Shown here one piece after another: positions 9,903-18,646 of a stretch of DNA of 64,000 bases. The notes under the pieces were generated by a model, which was given only the letters and a program-made list of their open reading frames with translations, did not search any database and had not been told where the DNA came from. The translations under genes and the position numbers were made by a program. Location: contig NZ_CP033877.1 in the NCBI RefSeq assembly GCF_006970445.1, positions 4,162,750 through 4,226,749 of the forward strand, written 5' to 3'. The stretch's first letter is position 1, and each line of letters opens with the position of its first letter. Source of the DNA: Stenotrophomonas maltophilia. GTDB lineage: Bacteria > Pseudomonadota > Gammaproteobacteria > Xanthomonadales > Xanthomonadaceae.

Positions 9903-11287
9903 GCCAGACCAAGAACTTCAACCTGCCCGACCTGGGCGAAGGCCTGCCGGACGCGACCATCGTCGAGTGGTTCGTCAAGGAAGGCGATGTGATCAAGCTG
10001 GACGAGCCACTGGTCTCGATGGAGACCGCCAAGGCCGTGGTGGAAGTGCCCTCGCCGTTCTCCGGCAAGGTGCTGAAGCTGTCCGGTGGTGCCGGCGACA
10101 TCATCCCGACCGGATCGGTGCTGGCCAGCTTCGAACTGGACCCGAACCTGCCGCAGCGTGCCGATGGCCAGGACACCGGCCACAGCCATGGCCACGCCGC
10201 ACCGGCCGCCGCACCGACCCCGCCGCCGCTGCCGGCCGCCGCTGCACCGGTGGCCGCCGAAGCCGCCAAGCCGGCCGCTGCCGAGCGTGATGACGCCGGT
10301 ACCGTGGTCGGCGCGATGCAGAGCTCCAATGCCGTGCACGCCGAACAGGCGCTGGCCGTCGGTGGCGTCAAGGCCGTGCCGGCCGTGCGTGCGATGGCGC
10401 GCAAGCTGGGCGTGGACCTGAGCCGCGTGGCCGCTACCGGCACCGATGGCGCGGTCACCATGGCCGACGTCAAGCAGGCCGCCGCCAACGGCACCGCCAA
10501 GCTCGGCGCTGCTCCCGCACCGGTCGCTGCCGCCGCCTATGCCGCGCCGGCCCCGGCACAGGTGTCTGCCCCGGTGCAGAGCGAAGCACGCACCCCGCTG
10601 TCTGCCGCCGGCAAGCCGATGCGCACCCAGCCGCCGGGCGTGGTCGCCAAGGGCCAGCCGGAACCGCTGAAGGGCGTGCGCCGCAACATGGCCCGCGTGA
10701 TGGCCGATGCGCACAGCAAGGTCGTGCCGACCACGCTGAACGACGACGCCGACATCCACGCCTGGCTGCCGGGCAACGACGTCACCGCACGCCTGGTGCG
10801 CTCGATCGTGGTCGCCGCGCAGAAGGTTCCGGCGATGAACGCCTGGTTCGACGGCGAAGCGCTGACCCGCACCCTGCACGCGCAGGTGGACATCGGCATC
10901 GCCGTGGACACCGACGACGGCCTGTTCGTGCCGGCGCTGCGCAATGCCGACATGCTCGATGCACGCGGCATCCGCGAAGGCGTCAACCGCCTGCGCGAGC
11001 AGGTGGAATCGCGTTCGATCGCCGCCTCGGAACTGAGCGGCTACACCATCTCGCTGTCCAACTTCGGCATGTTCGCCGGCCGCTACGCGACCCCGGTCGT
11101 GGTGCCGCCGTGCGTGGCCATTGTCGGTGCCGGCCGTGCCCGCCACCAGATGACCCCGGTGATGGGCGGCGTGGAAGCGCACAAGGTGATCCCGCTGTCG
11201 GTCACCTTCGACCACCGCGCGGCCACCGGTGGCGAAGCAGCCCGCTTCCTGCGCGCGATGATGGACGACCTGGCACTGGCCAGCTGA
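9899..11287 (+). CDS. 2-oxo acid dehydrogenase E2 (dihydrolipoamide acyltransferase)
   Basis: The acyltransferase core of the complex, 462 residues. Residues 1-80 form a lipoyl domain with the lipoylated Lys45 in METAKAVVEV. A long Ala/Pro linker with a His patch follows. A peripheral-subunit-binding domain at about 158-192 has VPAVRAMARKLGVDLSRVAATG. The catalytic domain occupies the C-terminal half. The active-site block reads TFDHRAATGGEA, so the His is present but the Asp of the usual HxxxDG motif is Thr. A start overlapping the SH3 stop codon (ATGA) gives the correct N-terminus MSQTKNFNLPDLGEGL. Upstream in-frame extensions are antiparallel-frame artefacts. Confidence 0.93.
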   Translation: MSQTKNFNLPDLGEGLPDATIVEWFVKEGDVIKLDEPLVSMETAKAVVEVPSPFSGKVLKLSGGAGDIIPTGSVLASFELDPNLPQRADGQDTGHSHGHAAPAAAPTPPPLPAAAAPVAAEAAKPAAAERDDAGTVVGAMQSSNAVHAEQALAVGGVKAVPAVRAMARKLGVDLSRVAATGTDGAVTMADVKQAAANGTAKLGAAPAPVAAAAYAAPAPAQVSAPVQSEARTPLSAAGKPMRTQPPGVVAKGQPEPLKGVRRNMARVMADAHSKVVPTTLNDDADIHAWLPGNDVTARLVRSIVVAAQKVPAMNAWFDGEALTRTLHAQVDIGIAVDTDDGLFVPALRNADMLDARGIREGVNRLREQVESRSIAASELSGYTISLSNFGMFAGRYATPVVVPPCVAIVGAGRARHQMTPVMGGVEAHKVIPLSVTFDHRAATGGEAARFLRAMMDDLALAS

Positions 11288-11301
11288 TCGACCACCTGAT
11301 C

Positions 11302-11367
11302 GGTGGGTGCCAACCGTTGGTTGGCACATGTACGGGAAAAGCGCCGGGCACTGCCCGGCGTTTTTTT
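11302..11367 (+). terminator. GTAG-less palindrome and Rho-independent terminator after E2
   Basis: A GGTGCCAACCGTTGGTTGGCAC palindrome lies at about 11305-11326. It is followed by a strong terminator: arms CGCCGGGC at 11342-11349 and GCCCGGCG at 11353-11360, preceded by AAAA and followed by seven T residues. It ends the E1-SH3-E2 operon and, with A on the other side, may also serve leftward transcripts. Confidence 0.9.
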
Positions 11368-11381
11368 GTGCCTGCTCTACC

Positions 11382-11473
11382 GTAGAGCCGAGCCATGGCC
11401 GGCTGCTTCTTGCCTTCATCCACGCATGGCGTGGATCTACTGAAAAGCAAGCCGAGCGTGGCTCGGTTCTACA
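11382..11473. repeat. Three SMAG-like palindromes
   Basis: GTAGAGCCGAGCCATGGC at 11382, CATCCACGCATGGCGTGGAT ending in CTAC at about 11418-11441, and GCCGAGCGTGGCTCGG ending in CTAC at about 11452-11473. The last two have the GTAG head on the minus strand. Confidence 0.75.
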
Positions 11474-11485
11474 GAACGCATGTGC

Positions 11486-11872
11486 TCAATCGCGCGCGAC
11501 CATGCCCTCGGCACGGCTGTACACACGCAGGCGGTGACCATCAGGGTCGGCACCGACGAAGGTGTGGCCGAATTCCAGTGTCACCGGTGCCTGCAGAATC
11601 CGCACGCCGAGCGCGCGCCACGCATCGTGCATCTTCTGCACGGCCTCCGGGTTGCCGACCACCATCGCCAGTTCCGCGGCGCCGGCCTGCGCGGACACCG
11701 GCGGCTGCACGTCGTCGCCTTGCCACAGGCCCAGTGCGGCGCCATCGCCGAGCAGGAACAGGGCGAAGCCAGGCGACTGCTCGACCGGCGGCTTGCCGAG
11801 GATGCCGCTGTAGAAGGTGGCGCTGGCGGCGACGTCGCGCACGTACTGCAGCAGGGTGCTGGGCTTGAACAT
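11486..11872 (-). CDS. VOC-family (glyoxalase/bleomycin-resistance-like) protein
   Basis: A 128-residue single-module vicinal-oxygen-chelate protein. The N-terminal half, LLQYVRDVAASATFYSGILG, and the C-terminal FGHTFVGADPDGHRLRVYS show the paired beta-alpha-beta-beta-beta motif of the superfamily; DPDGHRLRV matches the DPDGN-x-hydrophobic pattern. Substrate unknown. Downstream in transcription order, past a cluster of palindromes, is no gene; upstream on the same strand is a WYL regulator, a pairing common for small VOC genes, so control by that regulator is possible. Confidence 0.85.
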   Translation of the reverse strand: MFKPSTLLQYVRDVAASATFYSGILGKPPVEQSPGFALFLLGDGAALGLWQGDDVQPPVSAQAGAAELAMVVGNPEAVQKMHDAWRALGVRILQAPVTLEFGHTFVGADPDGHRLRVYSRAEGMVARD

Positions 11873-11913
11873 GGGGAAGCTCCGTTGTTGGGAGCGTTCA
11901 TGGTGGTACGGCG

Positions 11914-12200
11914 CTACTGACAGATTCTGTCAGTAGCGTCGAGCGTGCTCGACTGCTGTTGCCCCCGCCTTGGTAGAGGTCGAGCTTGCTCTACTGCTGT
12001 TGCCTCTGCCGTGGTAGATGTCGAGCTTGCTCGACTGCTGTTGCCCTTGCCCTGGTAGATGTCGAGCTTGCTCGACTGCTGTTCGCGAAGATCAAAAGCG
12101 GTCGAGCAAGCTCGACCCCTACCAGGAACGAAGAACGAAGGCCCCCTCCCCCAGAAGCAGGAAGCGAAGCGCGGAAGCAGTCGAGCAAGCTCGATGCTAC
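11914..12200. repeat. SMAG-type cluster: ~41-bp tandem units and inverted copies
   Basis: Begins with a perfect palindrome CTACTGACAG/CTGTCAGTAG (11914-11936). GTAG heads followed by a TCGAGCTTGCTCGA-type hairpin recur at 11933, 11973, 12014 and 12055, i.e. every 40-41 bases, joined by a CTGCTGTTGCC linker. Two copies of the same hairpin in the opposite orientation end in CTAC at 12119-12122 and 12197-12200. The last CTAC supplies the TAG stop codon of the WYL gene. Confidence 0.85.
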
Positions 12201-12904
12201 AAACGATCCAGCCAGTCCGGCGCAATGCCCTGCGCCTTCTGCCAGCGCCGCAGCAGCGTGGCACGAGGCACGAGGTAGTGATCCTCCAGCGCGCGCACCT
12301 GGCGGATGCGGTCCAGTCGGAAATGACGGAAATCCTCGCGGCTCTCGCACCACGCCGCCAGCATCGGCACTTCGTCGAAGTAGCCCAGCGCGAACGGCCA
12401 TACAATGCGCTCGCTGCGCCGGCCTTGCGCATCCTCGTAGCCGAACTTCAGGCGCTGCTGTGAACCCACAGCCTCACGCACGGCCTGCAGACGCGCGGGG
12501 GGAACCTTGCTCCCAGCGCGCGAAGGGCCAACGCGCAGACCACTGTCACGCAGCGCTTCGCGACGCGCGGCAGGCAATACATGCGCGATGCGCGCCAGGG
12601 CATCACGTGCGGCCTCGGCCAGCGCAGGCTCGGTGCGCGCCGCAACCCAACGCAGGCCCAGCACCAGTGCATCGATCTCGGCGGGTGGCAGGGTCATCGG
12701 CGGCAGGGTATCGCTCGGTGCCAGCTGGTAGCCGACGCCAGCCTCACCACGCAGGTCGGCGCCCTGCTCGCGCAGGGTCTCGATATCGCGGTACAGCGTG
12801 CGCAGGCTGATGCCCAGCGCTTCGGCCAGCACCTGCCCCGCGACCGGCCGCCGATGGCGGCGCAGCAGCTGTTGAAGCTGTGTCAGGCGCAGCGCACGCG
12901 ACAT
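12197..12904 (-). CDS. YafY-like transcriptional regulator (HTH + WYL domain)
   Basis: A 235-residue regulator. Residues 1-60 form a DeoR/HTH_11-type helix-turn-helix (LAEALGISLRTLYRDIETLREQG). The rest is a WYL-type ligand-binding domain with LKFGYEDAQGRRSERIVWPFALGYFDEVPMLAAWCESREDFRHFRLDRI, where WPFALGYF replaces the usual P.GLvy.g..WYL block and the FR.dRI motif is present. WYL proteins sense nucleotide-like ligands or control stress genes; the target here may be the neighbouring VOC gene. The ATG overlaps the stop codon of the upstream NAD(P)-binding gene (TGATG), so both are cotranscribed. Confidence 0.88.
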   Translation of the reverse strand: MSRALRLTQLQQLLRRHRRPVAGQVLAEALGISLRTLYRDIETLREQGADLRGEAGVGYQLAPSDTLPPMTLPPAEIDALVLGLRWVAARTEPALAEAARDALARIAHVLPAARREALRDSGLRVGPSRAGSKVPPARLQAVREAVGSQQRLKFGYEDAQGRRSERIVWPFALGYFDEVPMLAAWCESREDFRHFRLDRIRQVRALEDHYLVPRATLLRRWQKAQGIAPDWLDRL

Positions 12905-13539
12905 CAGCCGGCCAGTGCGCTCGATGCCACCACGTGCTCACCCGGTTGCGGGGCCAGCGCGGCATCCACCAGTGCCTTGGCGATCTCGCTGGCCGGGTTG
13001 ATCCGCCACGCCCGCGGCAGTACCGGCCCCAGCACGCCGAGTACCGTCAGTGCGAAACGCTCGCCACGGCGTACCTGCTGCCGCTGCCCGCCAATCAGGC
13101 CGGGCCGCACCAGAGTGAGCGAAGCAAATTCGAGCGCGCGCAGATCGCGCTCCAGTTCACCCTTCACCCGGTTGTAGAAGATCGCGGAGCCTGCATTGGC
13201 CCCTGCTGCCGAATTCAGTACGAAGGCGCGCGCACCCTGGCCGCGTGCCAGCCGCGCAAATGCGAGCGGGTAGTCATGGTCGATGCGATGGAAGGCCTCA
13301 CGGCTCCCCGCCTGGGCCATCGTGCTGCCCAGCGCGCAGATCACCGTATCGACCTGCGCCCAGTCGGGCGCCTCCGGCAGGGCGTCGAACTGCAGCAGCG
13401 GGGCGTACAGCTTCGGGTGGGCCAGGGTCAGCGCCCGTCGGGTCGGGGCCACCACGGCACGGCAGCGCGGGTCGTCCAGCAGCATCGGCAGGGCCAGCCC
13501 GCCGACCAGCCCGGTTGCCCCCAGCAACATCACGCGCAT
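12904..13539 (-). CDS. Atypical SDR / NAD(P)-binding epimerase-like protein
   Basis: A 211-residue Rossmann-fold protein beginning MRVMLLGATGLVGGLALPMLL, with the GATGLVG dinucleotide-binding loop. It continues with CALGSTMAQAGSREAF, then the pattern FVLNSAAGANAGSAIFYNRVKGELE, in which Y-N-R-V-K-G matches the YxxxK of SDR proteins; LVRPGLIGG is also typical of the HTATIP2/NmrA-like group. It is similar in size to bacterial oxidoreductases related to the TIP30 family. A GTG start 12 bases upstream is possible, but GGAGGT lies seven bases before the ATG at 13537-13539. Its 3' end overlaps the WYL regulator by one base. Confidence 0.85.
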   Translation of the reverse strand: MRVMLLGATGLVGGLALPMLLDDPRCRAVVAPTRRALTLAHPKLYAPLLQFDALPEAPDWAQVDTVICALGSTMAQAGSREAFHRIDHDYPLAFARLARGQGARAFVLNSAAGANAGSAIFYNRVKGELERDLRALEFASLTLVRPGLIGGQRQQVRRGERFALTVLGVLGPVLPRAWRINPASEIAKALVDAALAPQPGEHVVASSALAG

Positions 13540-13644
13540 CACCACCTCCACTGCGGCATCCTGTCGCCCATCCTAGCCGTTCAAGCCGTCGGCGGCCGCG
13601 CCGATATGCTGGAACCAGTCCCTGCCAACTCCAGGATTTGCTCG

Positions 13645-15183
13645 ATGACGGACCAGCCCGACCACCGCCCTGCCCCCGGTACCGCCCTTGGGCCGCCGGC
13701 ACGCGTGCGCGCGGTGGTGGACGATGGGCTGGGCGACCGCGTGGTGTTGCAGGGTGGCGGTGGCGTGGCCCTGCAGCAGCTGTTCGCCGGCGCCGATGCG
13801 CCGGAGCCGCTGCTGGCGGCGTTCGCCAACGGCATGGCCACCCTGCCCGGCGAGCTGGGCGACATGGGCGACCGCCTGCAATCGGCGCAGGCCAGTGCCG
13901 ATTGGCCGCGCTACGGGCGCGCGATGCGGCAGTTGATCGACAAGTACATCCGCACCATCGAACAGCATTCCCCGGATGGGCAGCCGGAAAGCCTGCGCTT
14001 GTCCGAGCAGCTGCGGCTGCTGCTGGGCGGCGCCGTGGTGGCCCTGCTGCAGCACGACCCAGATCTGCGCGAACAAGCGCAGGCACTGGCCATGAACCTG
14101 CGCCAGTGGCAGCCCGGTACGGCGCTGGAACCGATCGAACAGGGCGTGCGCGAACTTGGCCACCAGGTCGGCGTGCGCGCCGAGAGCTGGCAGGAGCAGC
14201 AGGCCTTGCTGCTGGAGCTGTTCGCGTTGCTGCTGGAGAACGTGAGCGAGCTGCTGGATGACCGCAGCTGGCTGCAGGGCCAGATCGCGGCGGTACGCCA
14301 GCTGCTGGACGGGCCGCTGGAAGCCGAGGCGGTCGAGCGCACCCGCGCCGAACTGCGCGAAGTGATCTACAAGCAGGGCCTGCTGCGCCAGGGCATCGAC
14401 GACTCGAAGGCGGCGATGCGCGGGTTGATGGGCGAGTTCATCGAGCGCATGGACGGCATGGCCACCAGCACCGGTGAGTACCATGACCGTATCGGCAGTT
14501 ACGCGCTGCAGCTGCGTGAGGCGCGCAGCATCGCCGACCTCAACCAGCTGCTGCAGGACGTGATGCGCGACACCGGCAAGGTGCAGCAGCAGGCCGCACA
14601 GGCCCGCGACCACCTGGCCAACGCGCGGCAGGAAGTGGAACGTGCAGAGCAGCGCATTGCCGAGCTGGAGCAGGAACTGCGTGCCGCCGGTGACCTGGCA
14701 CGCATCGATCCGCTGACCCAGGCGCTGAACCGACGTGGCCTGGACGAACTGCTGCAGCGCGAGCTGGCCCGCGCCGCACGCAACAACTCGCCGCTGGGCG
14801 TGGCGGTGATCGACCTTGATGATTTCCATCAGACCAACGATGCGCACGGCCACGCCGGTGGCGATGCGCTGCTTCAACACCTGGTGGCCGTGTGCAAGCT
14901 GCTGCTGCGCGCCACCGACGGCATCGCACGCCTGGGCGGCGACGAGTTCGTCCTGGTGCTGCCGGAAACCCAGGGCGCCGACAGCATGGCCACCGTGCAG
15001 CGCCTGCAGCGTTCACTGGCGCATCGCGTGCTGACCGTACAGGACCGCCGCGTGCCCGTGCATTTCAGCGCCGGGCTGGCGCAATGGCAGCCCGGCGACG
15101 ATATCGAAACCCTGCTGCGGCGCGCCGATGACGCGCTGTATGCAGCCAAGCGGCAGGGCAAGAACCGGGTACAGGCGGGGTAG
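13645..15183 (+). CDS. Diguanylate cyclase (GGDEF) with helical N-terminal sensor region
   Basis: A 512-residue soluble protein making cyclic di-GMP from GTP. The first 330 residues are helical with no obvious membrane segment. A coiled coil follows (RQEVERAEQRIAELEQELRA), then a GGDEF domain from about 350. The active site LGGDEF is intact at 430-435 and an inhibitory RxxD site, R422-A-T-D425, sits five residues before it, so product inhibition is expected. The start ATG at 13645 is the first ATG after the divergent gene; upstream sequence in this frame is antisense to the SDR gene. Signal sensed is unknown. SMAG arrays follow the stop codon directly. Confidence 0.92.
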   Translation: MTDQPDHRPAPGTALGPPARVRAVVDDGLGDRVVLQGGGGVALQQLFAGADAPEPLLAAFANGMATLPGELGDMGDRLQSAQASADWPRYGRAMRQLIDKYIRTIEQHSPDGQPESLRLSEQLRLLLGGAVVALLQHDPDLREQAQALAMNLRQWQPGTALEPIEQGVRELGHQVGVRAESWQEQQALLLELFALLLENVSELLDDRSWLQGQIAAVRQLLDGPLEAEAVERTRAELREVIYKQGLLRQGIDDSKAAMRGLMGEFIERMDGMATSTGEYHDRIGSYALQLREARSIADLNQLLQDVMRDTGKVQQQAAQARDHLANARQEVERAEQRIAELEQELRAAGDLARIDPLTQALNRRGLDELLQRELARAARNNSPLGVAVIDLDDFHQTNDAHGHAGGDALLQHLVAVCKLLLRATDGIARLGGDEFVLVLPETQGADSMATVQRLQRSLAHRVLTVQDRRVPVHFSAGLAQWQPGDDIETLLRRADDALYAAKRQGKNRVQAG

Positions 15184-15210
15184 TTCTTCCGTACACCGAA
15201 AACTGCTTCG

Positions 15211-15608
15211 GTAGGTGCCAACCCTGGTTGGCACACGTGGAAACAAAGCGCCGACCAAGGTCGGCCTCTACCAACGCAGAGGACAGCGCTTCGGTAGGTG
15301 CCAACCTTGGTTGGCACACGCGGAAACAAAGCGCCGACCAAGGTCCGCCTCTACCAACCCAGAGGACAGCGCTTCGGTAGGTGCCAACCTTGGTTGGCAC
15401 ACGCGGAAACAAGGCGCCGACCAAGGTCGGCCTCTACCAACCCAGAGGACAGCGCTTCGGTAGGTGCCAACCCTGGTTGGCACGCGTGGAAACAAAGCGC
15501 CGACCAAGGTCGGCCTCTACCAACGCAGAGGACAGCGCTTCGGTAGGTGCCAACCCTGGTTGGCACGCGTGGAAACAAGGCGCCGAACAAGGTCGGCCTC
15601 TACCGGGC
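15211..15608. repeat. Five tandem copies of an 83-bp unit made of two head-to-head GTAG palindromes
   Basis: GTAGGTGCCAACC heads occur at 15211, 15294, 15377, 15460 and 15543, exactly 83 bases apart. Each unit holds a GTAG palindrome GTGCCAAC(C/T)..GGTTGGCAC, a GGAAACAAAGCG linker and an inverted palindrome CCGACCAAGGTCGG ending in CTAC, followed by a 23-base spacer with AGAGGACAGCGCTTCG. A pair of inverted REPs facing each other corresponds to a REPIN-like doublet. The copies differ at a handful of positions (for example CCTGG/CTTGG and AAAGCG/AAGGCG). Confidence 0.93.
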
Positions 15609-15621
15609 AATGAGCCGCCGC

Positions 15622-16548
15622 TTACTTACCGCGCAGCTTCTGGAACCCGGTCACCGCCGCCAGCACGATGGCGCCGGCGATGATGCCGACCACCATGTTG
15701 GCCGCAGCACCGATCAGCCAGCCCCACTGCCCCTCGCCGCCCAGCGCCTGCACCGCGTGGTGCAGCGCCGGCACGTTGTGCACCAGGATGCCGCCGCCGA
15801 CCAGGAACATGGCGATGGTGCCGGCTACCGACAGGAACTTCATCAGCCACGGCGCCGACGCCACCAAGCCGCGACCGAAGGCGGCAATGGCACCGCCCTT
15901 GCGCGACAGATACAGGCCAACGTCATCGAGCTTGACGATGCCTGCCACCAGTCCGTAGACGAACACGGTCATGGCCAGCGCAACCACGCTCAGGGTGAGG
16001 ATCTGGTTGGTGAACGGCGCGGCGGCGACTACGCCCAGGGTCAGCACGATGATCTCGGCCGAAAGGATGAAGTCGGTGCGGATCGCACCCTTCACCTTGT
16101 CCTTCTCCCACGCAACCATGTCCACCTGCGCATCGGCCAGCGCCTTGCGGCGTTCGGTCTGGCGCTCGGCATCGTCGTCGGAGGAGTGCAGGAAGCGGTG
16201 CGCCAGCTTCTCCACGCCTTCAAAGCACAGGAAGGCACCACCGATCATCATCAGCGGCACGATCAGCGGCACGTTCCAGCCGCGGCTGTGCAACCACGCC
16301 TCCAGCGCACTGATCGCCAGGGCCGCCGGCACCAGGATGACCTTGTTGACCAGCGAGCCCTTGGCCACCGCCCACACCACCGGCAGCTCGCGGTTGGCGT
16401 TGACCCCGGTGACCTGCTGCGCATTCAGCGCCAGGTCGTCGCCCAGCACGCCCGCGGTCTTCTTCGCCGCGACTTTGGTCAGCACCGAGACATCGTCGAG
16501 CAGGGAGGCGATATCGTCGAGCAGGGCGAACAGGCTGGCACCGGCCAT
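15622..16548 (-). CDS. DUF808 (YedI-like) inner-membrane protein
   Basis: A 308-residue membrane protein matching DUF808/YedI. The N-terminal hallmark ASLFALLDDIASLLDDV is followed by KKTAGVLGDDLALNAQQV. It has about seven hydrophobic segments, including LIVPLMMIGGAFLCFEGVEK and IVLTLGVVAAAPF. Function is not known; family members are proposed transport proteins. Leftward single gene, with its stop 14 bases from the end of the 83-bp repeat array. Confidence 0.9.
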   Translation of the reverse strand: MAGASLFALLDDIASLLDDVSVLTKVAAKKTAGVLGDDLALNAQQVTGVNANRELPVVWAVAKGSLVNKVILVPAALAISALEAWLHSRGWNVPLIVPLMMIGGAFLCFEGVEKLAHRFLHSSDDDAERQTERRKALADAQVDMVAWEKDKVKGAIRTDFILSAEIIVLTLGVVAAAPFTNQILTLSVVALAMTVFVYGLVAGIVKLDDVGLYLSRKGGAIAAFGRGLVASAPWLMKFLSVAGTIAMFLVGGGILVHNVPALHHAVQALGGEGQWGWLIGAAANMVVGIIAGAIVLAAVTGFQKLRGK

Positions 16549-16710
16549 GGGGCGTCCAAGAAAGGGAATGCGCCGATTCTGACCGATCCGCCGGTCCCTG
16601 CGATAGCCGCGGGGTTCACTGTGTGCCTACCGTGCCCCGGCGACACTGCGAAATCCGGACATTGCCGGCCAGCGCCCGGCACGACCGCCTTTGCCGCATG
16701 GGAGTCCCGC

Positions 16711-18402
16711 TTGAGCAATCCGCCCACCGCCAATGGCAATCCCCCGCTGGTCAAAGGCATGAACCGGCGCAGCCAGATCCTGCGCCTGTTGATGCGCTAC
16801 CGCCATTCGGGCGTGTTCTCGGGCATGAACCTGGACGCCGCCAGCAACCAGGCCGACGTGCCGGCCGACGGCAACCCGGAACAGTTCGTCAGCGACCTGG
16901 AAGCGCTGGGGCCGACCTTCGTCAAGCTGGGCCAGATGCTGTCCACCCGCCCGGACATGGTGCCGGTGGAATTCGCCACGGCGCTGGAGCGCATGCAGGA
17001 AAAGGTGGCCGAGATCCCCGTCGAGCGCATCCATGCCATCGTCGAGCAGGAACTGGGCGCACCGGTGAACAAGCTGTTCGCCGCGTTCGATCCCGAGCCA
17101 CTGGGCTGTGCGTCGATCGCGCAGGTGCATCGGGCAGTGCTGCACGATGGCCGCCAGGTGGCGGTGAAGGTGCAGAAGCCCGAGGTCGCCGCGCAACTGC
17201 GTTCGGACCTGGAGGCGCTGCGCAGCTTCGCGCTGGCCGCCGACCACCTGACCCAGGTGGGCCGTCGCGTGCGCCTGCGCGACTGGCTCAACGAGTTCGC
17301 CAAGACCCTGATGCAGGAGCTGGACTACCACGCCGAGGCCGAGAACCTGGCCCGGTTCGGCCGACACCTGAAGCCGTTCCGCCGCCTGTGGATTCCGCAG
17401 CCGCTGTGGGATTACAGCAGCCAACGCGTGCTGACCATGGAACTGGCCACTGGCGTGCGCGTGGATGCGATTCCCGATGTGCGCCGCACCGAGCAATCGA
17501 TGGATCCTCTGGCGGCGGCACTGATCCGCGGCTACCTGGACCAGATCTTCGTGCACGGCGAGATCCATGCGGACCCGCACCCCGGAAACCTGCGGGTGAT
17601 GCCCGATGGCCGGCTGGCGATCTTCGACCTGGGCATGGTCGCGCACATGCCGCCGCGCCTGCGCGAGCGGCTGCTGAAGATCCTGTTCGCCGCTGTTGAT
17701 GGTCGTGGCGAAGAAGTGGCCGACGACCTGATCAGCATCAGCACGCGGCTGGAGGCCTTCGACGAGGAGCGCTACCTGCGCGAGACCGGCCAGCTGATCG
17801 CGCGCTACGCCGCCAGTGGCAGCTTCTCGGAAGGCCGCGTGGTGCTGGACATGGTGCGCATCGCCACTGCCTGCGGCCTGCGCACACCGCCGGAACTGAG
17901 TCTGCTCGGCAAGGCCCTGCTCAACCTGGAAACCGTGTGCCGGCTGCTCGCACCGGAGCTGGACACGCGCCGCATCGTCGAGCGCCAACTGCAGCACGTG
18001 ATGCGCGCGCGCCTGAAGAAATCACTGTCGGCGGCCAACATCGCCAGCGAAGCGATGGAGCTGCAGCAGCTGCTGCGCGATGGGCCACGCAAGCTGTCGG
18101 ACATCATGGCGCTGCTGGCCGAGAACCGCCTGCAGATGAAGGTGACCGGCCTGGAAGAATCGCGGTTGATGGAGAACCTGCAGAAGATCGCCAACCGCGT
18201 GGCGGCCGGCATCATCAGCGCGGCATTGATCATGGCCGCCGCGATGATGATGAAGATCGACACCGGCTGGCACCTGTTCGGCTATCCCCTCATCGCGCTG
18301 GTACTGCTGTTGATCGGCGTGGTGCTGGGGTTGGGCATCGTCATCAGTGCATTGCTGTTCGACCGCCGCGCACGGGCACGCGAGGAACGCGGGCACCGTT
18401 AG
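16711..18402 (+). CDS. ABC1/UbiB-family atypical kinase
   Basis: A 563-residue UbiB-like protein kinase-like ATPase linked to quinone lipid metabolism. Present are the family KxGQ motif in FVKLGQMLSTRPD, the alanine-rich loop CASIAQVHRAVL, VAVKVQKPEV with the ATP-binding Lys, HADPHPGNLRVM catalytic loop, and IFDLGMVAHM. Two C-terminal hydrophobic segments (AAGIISAALIMAAAMMM and the stretch ending GLGIVISALLF) anchor it in the membrane as in UbiB. A TTG start at 16711 is preferred because GGAG lies seven bases upstream; the alternative ATG at 16759 has a weaker site. It is not certain that this is the main UbiB of the ubiquinone pathway rather than a paralogue. Confidence 0.87.
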   Translation: MSNPPTANGNPPLVKGMNRRSQILRLLMRYRHSGVFSGMNLDAASNQADVPADGNPEQFVSDLEALGPTFVKLGQMLSTRPDMVPVEFATALERMQEKVAEIPVERIHAIVEQELGAPVNKLFAAFDPEPLGCASIAQVHRAVLHDGRQVAVKVQKPEVAAQLRSDLEALRSFALAADHLTQVGRRVRLRDWLNEFAKTLMQELDYHAEAENLARFGRHLKPFRRLWIPQPLWDYSSQRVLTMELATGVRVDAIPDVRRTEQSMDPLAAALIRGYLDQIFVHGEIHADPHPGNLRVMPDGRLAIFDLGMVAHMPPRLRERLLKILFAAVDGRGEEVADDLISISTRLEAFDEERYLRETGQLIARYAASGSFSEGRVVLDMVRIATACGLRTPPELSLLGKALLNLETVCRLLAPELDTRRIVERQLQHVMRARLKKSLSAANIASEAMELQQLLRDGPRKLSDIMALLAENRLQMKVTGLEESRLMENLQKIANRVAAGIISAALIMAAAMMMKIDTGWHLFGYPLIALVLLLIGVVLGLGIVISALLFDRRARAREERGHR

Positions 18403-18412
18403 TACATCGACA

Positions 18413-18438
18413 AAAAGCCGCGTATTCATGCGGTTTTT
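18413..18438 (+). terminator. Rho-independent terminator after the UbiB-like gene
   Basis: A nine-base stem AAAAGCCGC / GCGGTTTTT around an eight-base loop, ending in five T residues, placed ten bases after the stop codon. The remaining spacer up to 18646 contains no gene that can be supported; it holds the presumed opgB promoter. Confidence 0.8.
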
Positions 18439-18646
18439 AATGCAACCCAACGAATCATTTCACGCTCGTTTTACCTTCTGAGCGCGATTGCGCGCGCGTC
18501 ATTTCAACAAACATTTCAGTCAGGTTCGTGCATGCACTATCGGGTCATCGGCCTGTCATGTGAGTGTGCTTGCGGCAGCGTCGGTCGGATGGACACGCGT
18601 CGGTACGACGTCCATCACCACCACCCCGTCACTGCCGAAGCTGCCT

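Noticed and set aside
15211..15608. CRISPR array
   Set aside because: Units of 83 bases repeat in full, including the would-be spacers; each unit is a palindrome doublet and no cas genes are present.
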